Below, one piece after another: positions 28,991 through 34,306 of a DNA stretch of 34,306 bases. Origin of the DNA: Elusimicrobiales bacterium (lineage in GTDB: Bacteria; Elusimicrobiota; Elusimicrobia; Elusimicrobiales; UBA9959). The translations under genes were made by a program, and so were the position numbers. Within the stretch, counting starts at the first letter, position 1, and each line of letters opens with the position of its first letter. The stretch covers positions 1-34,306 of the forward strand of contig JAVHLJ010000026.1 in assembly GCA_031082205.1 (NCBI GenBank). The letters run 5' to 3'. The notes below the pieces were generated by a model, which saw only the letters and a list, made by a program, of their open reading frames with translations, had not been told where the DNA came from and did not search any database.

Positions 28991-29203
28991 TCAGACCGGG
29001 GTGGGCGGCGGGACCGGCGGGCAGTCGGAAGGGCAGTGCACGTACTTGGGGCAGACCACCCAGTTCTCCGCGCAATCGCCCTTTTCGGCCATCTCACCGA
29101 AGATCATGAAGGCCTGGAACTCCAGCCTGTCCCCGGCCTTCTCCAGCGTAAGAACGTCTTCGGAGCCGAGATTTATGGATTTGATGAAAGACTTCGTTTT
29201 CAT
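28991..29203 (-). CDS. Cys/Pro-rich 70-residue small protein, sigma-54 controlled
   Basis: This 70-residue product begins MKTKSFIKSINLGSEDVLTL and ends CPSDCPPVPPPTPV. The first 40 residues are ordinary and mildly acidic. The last 27 hold all four cysteines (44, 51, 57, 61) and seven of the eight prolines in a CP-x4-CP-x2-CPP pattern. There is no signal peptide or membrane helix. The ATG at 29203 is chosen over upstream codons because AGGAG (29214-29210) is six bases before it. The overall look (leader-like front, Cys-rich end) resembles a ribosomal peptide precursor or a metal/disulfide-binding peptide, but no modifying enzyme is adjacent, so no function is assigned. A sigma-54-type promoter precedes it. 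Confidence 0.75.
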   Translation of the reverse strand: MKTKSFIKSINLGSEDVLTLEKAGDRLEFQAFMIFGEMAEKGDCAENWVVCPKYVHCPSDCPPVPPPTPV

Positions 29204-29295
29204 TTGATTCTCCTGGGGTTTCCCCCGCCTCTCTATTATTCGAGCTTCAGGTCCGGGGCTTCTCAGCCTCAACGCCCGGCTCTTACCAAAAACAG

Positions 29296-29311
29296 AGCAA
29301 TTTTTATGCCC
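29296..29311 (-). promoter_or_regulatory. Sigma-54 (-24/-12) promoter of the small Cys/Pro protein gene
   Basis: On the minus strand GGGCAT, AAAAA, TTGCT matches the sigma-54 consensus TGGCAC-N5-TTGCW except for the first and sixth bases. The -24 GG and -12 GC are ten bases apart. The start site would be near 29285, giving a leader of about 80 bases. Confidence 0.8.
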
Positions 29312-29350
29312 ATAATTCCGCTGTTTTAAAGATTTTTCCGCCAAATAAGC

Positions 29351-29371
29351 GCAAAAAATCAATTTTTTTGC
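29351..29371. promoter_or_regulatory. Inverted repeat, possible activator site for the sigma-54 promoter
   Basis: GCAAAAAA (29351-29358) and TTTTTTGC (29364-29371) surround a 5-base centre. It lies about 65-85 bases upstream of the predicted start site of the small-protein gene, where bacterial enhancer-binding proteins commonly bind. The neighbouring stretch to 29390 is AT-rich and carries CATAT/ATATG arms. Confidence 0.4.
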
Positions 29372-29391
29372 ATATTTTAATTTTCATATGA

Positions 29392-29425
29392 AAAACAGGC
29401 CCCGGATCTGACCGGAGCCTGTTTT
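29392..29425 (-). terminator. Terminator of the secreted 313-residue protein gene
   Basis: AAAACAGGC plus CCGG (29392-29405, one mismatch at 29401) pairs with CCGG plus GCCTGTTTT (29412-29425) around a 6-base loop. On the minus strand it ends in a run of five T (29395-29391) and lies just after the stop of the gene at 29439. Confidence 0.78.
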
Positions 29426-29438
29426 CGCGCGGCCGCAA

Positions 29439-30380
29439 CTACTTTATCACGCTGACCGTGCCGCTCTTACCCTTCTCTATGTAATCCTCGGTGAAGCCGG
29501 CTTTCTTGACCTTGAAACCCCATTTCACGTAGTACTTGTCGGCCTTGGCCCTGAATTCGGCCTCGTCTTTCCCGGAGGCGAAGTCGGCGAGCTTGAAGGT
29601 CATCTTGAAATCCTGCCGCAGCCAGTTGAGCGGGAACTCGAAGAACCTGGTGCCTTTTGAGGAATCGAACATCTTGTCCTGCACCAGCTCGACGCCTATG
29701 TGGACCTTGCCAAGGTCATAGTCGCCGGTGAACTGGTTCCGGACCGTCATGGTGAACTCCTCGCGCACGTCGTCGTAGGAGAACTGCGCCAGATCCGCGA
29801 GAGAAGCCTCGGGCTTCTGCGGCTTCCGCTGCCCGGGGAAAAGTTCTATGGAATACTGCCAGCCGCCGTTCTTATCCCGGTAGGTGTATTCGAAAGGCGT
29901 CTGCCGCAGGACGAAAGACCCTTTCTGCGACTGGAAGTCGAAGCACACCTCTATTCTCTCCTTATCGAATTGCCTGAGTTCGCGCTTGTGTATCACGAGG
30001 TCGATGTCCGCGGTGTACCACTGCGTTCTGTTCTCGCATTCCGACCAGGTCACGTACTGGCCGTTCACCATGCCGCTGACGTCGCGGCATTCCTGCCACA
30101 TGAAAGCCCCTTCGACCGGGGTCCTGCGGTTGATGGCCGCCCCGTCGCGGGAATCCAGCTCGACGGTCTTGCAGACTTTACGCTGGTGCCAACCCCTGTC
30201 GGAGATCTTGTAAACGGGTTTGGCCGCGGGTTCCCCGGCCACGACCTCCGCGTCCCCGATAAGTTCGTCCAGCCGGCCGGCCCCGATAGCCGCTTTGCCG
30301 TCGAAGTCCACTTTAATTTCTTCCGCGCCGGCATAAGAGGCCGCCGCCAGAAGCATAAAAAATATTTTGAGATATTTCAT
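29439..30380 (-). CDS. Secreted protein of unknown function, sigma-54 controlled
   Basis: This 313-residue protein has a signal peptide (MKYLKIFFMLLAAASYAGA). The mature part (about 20-313) is rich in aromatic and charged residues and looks beta-rich, for example QYVTWSECENRTQWYTADIDLV near 109-130. Cysteines near 70, 98, 117 and 144 could pair in the periplasm. I recognise no domain. The ATG at 30380 is chosen over an upstream codon because it starts the signal peptide and has GGGGGAG a few bases before it. A near-perfect sigma-54 promoter lies at 30442-30427. The histidine kinase gene is divergent, and the sigma-54-driven small-protein gene lies downstream on the same strand. Confidence 0.8.
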   Translation of the reverse strand: MKYLKIFFMLLAAASYAGAEEIKVDFDGKAAIGAGRLDELIGDAEVVAGEPAAKPVYKISDRGWHQRKVCKTVELDSRDGAAINRRTPVEGAFMWQECRDVSGMVNGQYVTWSECENRTQWYTADIDLVIHKRELRQFDKERIEVCFDFQSQKGSFVLRQTPFEYTYRDKNGGWQYSIELFPGQRKPQKPEASLADLAQFSYDDVREEFTMTVRNQFTGDYDLGKVHIGVELVQDKMFDSSKGTRFFEFPLNWLRQDFKMTFKLADFASGKDEAEFRAKADKYYVKWGFKVKKAGFTEDYIEKGKSGTVSVIK

Positions 30381-30426
30381 CGTTTCTCCCCCGTGCCCGT
30401 ATTGTTTTGACCGTCGCAAAACATGG

Positions 30427-30442
30427 AGCAATTTTTATGCCA
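30427..30442 (-). promoter_or_regulatory. Sigma-54 (-24/-12) promoter of the secreted protein gene
   Basis: On the minus strand TGGCAT, AAAAA, TTGCT matches the consensus TGGCAC-N5-TTGCW at all but one base. Eleven of the bases from the -20 side through the -12 box (CATAAAAATTGCT) are shared with the other sigma-54 promoter at 29311-29296. The start site would be near 30416, giving a leader of about 36 bases. Confidence 0.85.
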
Positions 30443-30489
30443 CAACAATAAAGGGACGGGGATGCCCGGCAGACGCCGGCGGCCCGGAT

Positions 30490-30506
30490 AAAATCGGGGC
30501 GATTTT
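30490..30506. repeat. AAAATCG-GGG-CGATTTT inverted repeat between divergent promoters
   Basis: Arms AAAATCG (30490-30496) and CGATTTT (30500-30506) surround GGG. It sits about 20-35 bases upstream of the kinase start codon and about 75-90 bases upstream of the sigma-54 start site of the divergent gene, so it could be an operator for either. Confidence 0.4.
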
Positions 30507-30510
30507 TTGT

Positions 30511-30516
30511 TATTAT
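30511..30516 (+). promoter_or_regulatory. -10 box implying a leaderless kinase mRNA
   Basis: TATTAT ends seven bases before the ATG at 30524 and no SD is present, so the transcript would start at the initiation codon. Confidence 0.5.
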
Positions 30517-30523
30517 TATCCCC

Positions 30524-32803
30524 ATGGGAGATACGGCGGGGCTGGTCCTTGTAGTGACCATGGGCAAGGAGCTTCCTGAGGAGCTCAGACCTTCCATGTC
30601 CGGCCGCGGGCTGGATATCGCCATAGTTCCCACCCTCAACTACGCCGCCGACCGCCTGGCCAAGGGCGACTGCATGGCCATAGTGGTAGATTACGCCAAA
30701 GTCTCGCTGGAGGAACGCGAAGCTTTCCTGGCGCTGCATAAGCAGTATCCGAAGGTCCACTTTTTCTCGCTGGAAACGATGGCCAGCAATTCCCCGGAGC
30801 ACCTGGCCCCCCTGCGCAGGCTGGGCTGGCCCATGCCCAACGGCTTCGCCGACCAGATGCGCGCCATAGACCGCCAGATAGTGCTGCTGGCCGAGCAGGT
30901 GCTGTTCGTCACCGGCGCGGTCCAGACCGCGCTGCAGAGCGCCGGCGTCAAGCCGGTCTCGCTGGAATCCACCAACGACCTGGCGGCATTCATCGCGAAG
31001 CAGAACGAAGCGCGCATAGCGTCATCCCAGCGCAAGAAGCCAAAGAGCCTCTGGTCAAAGCTCAGCGGCGGCGAAGAGGAGAACCCGGCGGGGGCGCAGT
31101 TCCTGGGCAACGTGGTGGTGGCCCAGTTCAGCGGCAGGCAGGAGGACGCCGAGGCGCTGGACGCCGAGATACGCCAGGCGGCTCCCGAGGCGGTATGCTA
31201 CCTGGTCTCCGGCACGGACACGGTGCGCTACGCCCTGCAGTTCCTCCGCGAGGGCCGGCCCGTCTCGCTGATGCGGGAGCACGCCGGGCGCGTAGCCGGG
31301 ATACTGGCCGAGCTGGCCGGCGGCGGCGCCGAAACGCGCCTCAAGGAGCGCGAGAAGGAACGCATACTTCTCCTGGACAATTTCAAGCCGGCGCTCACCA
31401 TGCTGGGACAGGCCCTGCTCGGCGCGGGCTACGAGGTGACGGCTTCGATGGACGGCGGCGAAGCCCTGGGCCTCTGCAAGAAGGGCAGCTTCCACCTCGC
31501 CGTGATAGGGACCGCCATAAGTTTCGCGGAGCATTCCGGCGCCGAGCTGGCGCAGAAACTGCGCGAGCGCGATCCTGACATGCGCATCATCTTCATGGTC
31601 GACCAGTACCCGCTTAAAGCCGCCCTGCAGGGCGTCAGCCAGGTGGTGGAGCTGGGCCTGGACGACGCGCTCCTTAAGCCCGTGGAGCCCTCGCGCCTCA
31701 TCTTCTCCGTGCAGAAGGCCCTGGAGGCCCGGTTCCTCAAGCTCGAGAACGCCCGCCTGCTCAAGGAGACGCAGGCGCAGAAAGAGCAGCTCGAGCTGAT
31801 AAACGGCTTCCAGAAGAAGTTCTTCGCCACCGTGGCCCACGACGTGAAAAGCCCTCTCACGGCCATCATGGGCTATTCGGAAGTCCTGACCGGCAAGCTC
31901 AAGAGCATGCCGAGCGAGCAGAAATACGCCGCCAATATCCAGACCTCGGCCAAGACGCTCAACGTCCTCATCTCCGACCTCGTAGACCTGGCCGCCATCG
32001 AATCCGGAAAGCTGCGCGTGGAAATAGGCGCGCTGAACCTGCTGGCCGTGATCAACGACGTTTACGCCCGCGTCGAGATAGCCGCCCAGAAGCGCCAGCT
32101 GACGCTGATAAAGGACGTTCCGCCCGCCCTGCCGCCTATGGCCGGCGACGACGCCCGGATCGGGCAGGTGGTGCAGAACCTCTGCACCAACGCCATACAG
32201 TACACCAAGGAAGGCGGCAAGATAACCATAAAGGCCGAACTCAAGCCCGACCGCGTCGAAGTGAGCGTGATAGACACCGGCATCGGCATCTCGAAAGAGG
32301 ACCTGCCGCGCGTCTGGGAGCGGTTCTTCCAGACCAAGGAAGCCCAGGGCATGCGCAAGGCCGGCTTCGGTCTCGGCCTGAAGATCGCGCGCGAAATAGT
32401 CCAGCGGCACGGCGGCGAGATGGGCATAGAGTCGGAACTGGGGGTAGGCTCGCGGTTCTTCTTCCACATCCCGGTCAAGGAAGGGGCGGAGCTCCCTCCA
32501 CCCCCGCCGGCCGCGCAGAAGGCTCCGGAGCCGGCGCCGCAGCCAGAGCGGCCCGCTGTCCCGGCGCCCCCCCCGCCTCCCGCTCCGCAGCCGAAGCAGG
32601 AGCCGCCGGCCCCGGCGCCGCCGCCCATCGCCCCGGTCCACATAGTCCCGGCCCCGCTGCCCCTGGAACCGCGGCCGGGCCAGCCTCAGCCGCCGCCCCC
32701 GGACCCCGGTCCCGCTGCGGCCCCTCCCCCGCAGCAGCCGGCTCCCGCGCCGCAGCCCGGCCCCATGCCGACGCCTCCGGTACCGAGGAAAAAGAGATCC
32801 TGA
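30524..32803 (+). CDS. Hybrid-type histidine kinase with degenerate receiver domains and Pro-rich tail
   Basis: This 759-residue cytoplasmic protein has no membrane helix. Residues 1-260 look like one or two receiver-like alpha/beta folds lacking phosphorylation residues (LVLVVTMGK near 7-15, VLFVTGAV near 126-133). Residues 281-400 form another receiver-like domain (ILLLDNF) that keeps D285 and a K385 in LLKP, but the phosphoacceptor position reads LAVIGT without Asp. HisKA follows with H439 in AHDVKSPL, then HATPase_c with the N box QNLCTNAIQYT, DTGIGIS and GFGLGLKIA, all intact. Residues 658-759 are a proline-rich tail with many PPP runs, likely disordered. It therefore appears able to autophosphorylate but not to use its own receivers. 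The substrate regulator is not adjacent. Confidence 0.92.
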   Translation: MGDTAGLVLVVTMGKELPEELRPSMSGRGLDIAIVPTLNYAADRLAKGDCMAIVVDYAKVSLEEREAFLALHKQYPKVHFFSLETMASNSPEHLAPLRRLGWPMPNGFADQMRAIDRQIVLLAEQVLFVTGAVQTALQSAGVKPVSLESTNDLAAFIAKQNEARIASSQRKKPKSLWSKLSGGEEENPAGAQFLGNVVVAQFSGRQEDAEALDAEIRQAAPEAVCYLVSGTDTVRYALQFLREGRPVSLMREHAGRVAGILAELAGGGAETRLKEREKERILLLDNFKPALTMLGQALLGAGYEVTASMDGGEALGLCKKGSFHLAVIGTAISFAEHSGAELAQKLRERDPDMRIIFMVDQYPLKAALQGVSQVVELGLDDALLKPVEPSRLIFSVQKALEARFLKLENARLLKETQAQKEQLELINGFQKKFFATVAHDVKSPLTAIMGYSEVLTGKLKSMPSEQKYAANIQTSAKTLNVLISDLVDLAAIESGKLRVEIGALNLLAVINDVYARVEIAAQKRQLTLIKDVPPALPPMAGDDARIGQVVQNLCTNAIQYTKEGGKITIKAELKPDRVEVSVIDTGIGISKEDLPRVWERFFQTKEAQGMRKAGFGLGLKIAREIVQRHGGEMGIESELGVGSRFFFHIPVKEGAELPPPPPAAQKAPEPAPQPERPAVPAPPPPPAPQPKQEPPAPAPPPIAPVHIVPAPLPLEPRPGQPQPPPPDPGPAAAPPPQQPAPAPQPGPMPTPPVPRKKRS

Positions 32804-32818
32804 CGGACGCGCGAAGAG

Positions 32819-32855
32819 AAAGGCCCCGGTTCCCGCCGGGGCCTTTCCCTTTTCT
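32819..32855. terminator. Bidirectional terminator between the kinase and lipase-like genes
   Basis: AAAGGCCCCGG (32819-32829) and CCGGGGCCTTT (32836-32846) form a perfect 11-bp stem with a 6-base loop, followed by CCCTTTTCT. The two flanking genes converge on it. Confidence 0.85.
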
Positions 32856-32863
32856 CCAGCTTT

Positions 32864-34165
32864 TTACCTGAGCAGGCCCGTTACCAGTTCCGCGACCGGG
32901 CGGCTGAACGCTATCGTTACGTGGTTCTCGTCCAGCACGACGGAGCGGATGGGCGCGGTGCGCGAGGGATGCGTCAGGTCGGCCGTGTGCGACGCGCTGT
33001 CCACGAAGATCAGCCCGTCCGAGGGCCCGTCCTTCTCCGTCTGGGGAACGTTCTCTATCCTGTTGTTATTGCCGGCCACCACCGTGACGTCGATATCCGG
33101 GGGGACGGGATACTGGCGCAGTCCGTTGAGGAAATTCCCGCCCTTCATGATCGCGGAGTTGAGGCCCTGCGAGTGGCTGACATAGCCCTGGCCGCCGTAG
33201 ACCGTGGTGTAATGATCCGGCGACGACATCGAGACCGGGTAGCGGCCGGTCCAGTCCCACAGCGTCTGCTGCTGCATCGGGAAATTGTCGCTGTAGATGC
33301 TGAACTCGAAAGTGTCGCGCCACTGGCCGTAGACCAGGACGCGGTCCCAGCTCATCGGCGCGTTGGCGGCCAGTTCGTCCTTCATGAAATAGTAGTTGAA
33401 CTCGGGATGGCGGAAGGCGAAGTCCTGCCCCCGGTGCGGGGTACCCAGCGTGACCAGCGAGTCCACCTCGCCGCGGTAGGGCGTCCAGCCGGCGCCGGCG
33501 CGGTAGCCGGAAACGTAGACGCGGCCGACGAGGCCGCCGGCGCTGTGGCCGACCAGGGAGAACCTCCCCTCGCCGGTGGCCGCGGCTATTATGTCGATGG
33601 CGTCGGCCAGGTACTGAGCCTCGTAGAACAAGTTGCCGTGCTTATGCGGGAAAGTTATGGCGAAAACGCGGTTGCCCTGCGCTTCCAGCGCCTGCAGCAG
33701 GCCGGGCCTGCCGGGATCGCCCAGCTGCACGGCCGGCGTGGCCCAGGCGCGGTTGGCGTTGTCGGAAGCGCCGTGCAGCAGCACGACCACCCTGCCCGTG
33801 TTGGAGTTCCAGCGGGGCCCGTAATGGAGCAGGAAAGTGCCGGTGCGCGGCATGTTCGTGCCGAAGGCGTCGACTATCTCGCGCGTCTCGTGGCGCGACT
33901 TGTGCAGCATGGGTTCGGAGGCGAAAGGCCGGGCGTAGTCCTGCCAGCACTCGATGCGCTCCCAGTACTTTGACGGGACGGAACGGAGCAGGCGCAGGCC
34001 CTGCGGCGGCCGGGCGCCCTTTTCCTCCGCGGGTGCCGGCGGGGGGACGGACGGGACAATGGCCGGCGCCTTGGCGGCGGCCTCGAGCTGGGACAAAGAG
34101 CCGCCTGAAGCGGCTTCCGCGGAAGTCGTCATAAAAAGAAAGGTCAGTATAAGGGCGAATTTCAT
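32864..34165 (-). CDS. Secreted alpha/beta hydrolase (lipase/esterase-like)
   Basis: This 433-residue protein has a signal peptide (MKFALILTFLFMTTSAEA). A Pro/Ala linker follows (about 33-55), then an alpha/beta hydrolase domain with the oxyanion-type VVVLLHGASDNANRAW (about 126-141) and nucleophile S208 in LVGHSAGGLVGRV. The GHSAGG elbow and a following LGTPHRGQDFAF match secreted lipases, esterases and PGAP1-like hydrolases. The acid and final His of the triad are not assigned with certainty. DHYTTVYGGQGYVSHSQGLN near 316-335 and LDENHVTIAFS near the C-terminus are candidates. No SD is evident, and a TAGAAT (34182-34177) lies 11 bases before the ATG. Substrate is unknown. Confidence 0.88.
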   Translation of the reverse strand: MKFALILTFLFMTTSAEAASGGSLSQLEAAAKAPAIVPSVPPPAPAEEKGARPPQGLRLLRSVPSKYWERIECWQDYARPFASEPMLHKSRHETREIVDAFGTNMPRTGTFLLHYGPRWNSNTGRVVVLLHGASDNANRAWATPAVQLGDPGRPGLLQALEAQGNRVFAITFPHKHGNLFYEAQYLADAIDIIAAATGEGRFSLVGHSAGGLVGRVYVSGYRAGAGWTPYRGEVDSLVTLGTPHRGQDFAFRHPEFNYYFMKDELAANAPMSWDRVLVYGQWRDTFEFSIYSDNFPMQQQTLWDWTGRYPVSMSSPDHYTTVYGGQGYVSHSQGLNSAIMKGGNFLNGLRQYPVPPDIDVTVVAGNNNRIENVPQTEKDGPSDGLIFVDSASHTADLTHPSRTAPIRSVVLDENHVTIAFSRPVAELVTGLLR

Positions 34166-34306
34166 CGCGAACTTACATTCTACCAGTTGGGCCGGGGTTT
34201 ACCGAGGGCCCTAAGGCCCCCCGCGGCCCGGGTCCCCCGGCCGGGGCCGGGAGAGCTATTCAGGCAGTTCGTTTACACCTTCCCCTGCCCAAAAGCATAT
34301 ATTGGC
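34166..34306. other. Upstream region of the secreted hydrolase gene
   Basis: This 141-base end segment holds TAGAAT (minus strand, 34182-34177) as a likely -10 and the palindrome GGGCC-CTAA-GGCCC (34206-34219), then GC-rich CCCGG/CCGGG runs to about 34250. No gene is recognisable before the window ends. Confidence 0.4.

Noticed and set aside
32500-32803. Possible frameshift or repeat artefact at the end of the kinase gene
   Set aside because: The proline-rich stretch stays in frame to a stop closely followed by a terminator. Its codons are varied, so it reads as a genuine disordered tail.

Overview
The window is GC-rich, densely coding bacterial chromosome, with no rRNA, tRNA, CRISPR array, prophage or complete insertion sequence that I can see. 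GC-ending codons dominate, yet Ile ATA is used freely. A full-length SecA, an Lnt, secreted C11 and M16 peptidases and two sigma-54-type promoters point to a diderm (Gram-negative-type) bacterium. My best guess is the Elusimicrobiota or a neighbouring uncultured phylum. That rests on overall gene content and style, because no phylogenetic marker was compared.

Layout. 1-3744 (+): the tail of an unknown gene, a polytopic DMT-like membrane protein, then ugd and a UDP-glucuronate decarboxylase gene that together make UDP-xylose. 3842-5164 (-): a secreted clostripain-family (C11) peptidase. 5369-5614 (+): a free-standing SWIB-domain protein. 5707-8895 (-): a two-gene unit of M16 metallopeptidase and a half-size EamA transporter. 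8896-9436: a regulatory stretch followed by a 58-residue small ORF with its own SD and terminator. 9482-15350 (-): secA, lnt, a CPBP membrane protease and a histone-deacetylase-family amidohydrolase, nearly overlapping. 15448-17320 (+): a secreted unknown and a GT4 glycosyltransferase. 17335-19039 (-): a membrane-anchored unknown and a zinc-ribbon methyltransferase. 19118-24050 (-): an operon of flippase-like membrane protein, GT4, asparagine synthetase, single-domain response regulator and trmL. 24219-25628 (+): a second clostripain-family peptidase. 25753-28920 (+): a TetR regulator, CoA-transferase and thiolase operon. 28991-30380 (-): a Cys/Pro-rich 70-residue peptide and a secreted 313-residue protein, each behind a near-identical sigma-54-type promoter. 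30524-32803 (+): a histidine kinase with degenerate receiver domains and a proline-rich tail. 32864-34165 (-): a secreted alpha/beta hydrolase.

How the genes fit together. Ugd/UXS, two GT4 enzymes, the flippase-like protein and AsnB suggest surface polysaccharide or modified-glycan synthesis. SecA and Lnt serve export and lipoprotein maturation, and the window encodes at least six exported proteins. The TetR operon looks like a self-regulated acyl-CoA/acetate or acetoacetyl-CoA module.

Most worth following up: the paired sigma-54 promoters with their unknown small peptide and secreted protein beside a divergent kinase; lnt, whose conserved N-terminus is in frame directly after the secA stop but has no ATG, GTG or TTG; GGGCC/GGCCC palindromes upstream of the secreted-hydrolase genes; and genes with a -10 box so close to the ATG that their mRNAs should be leaderless.
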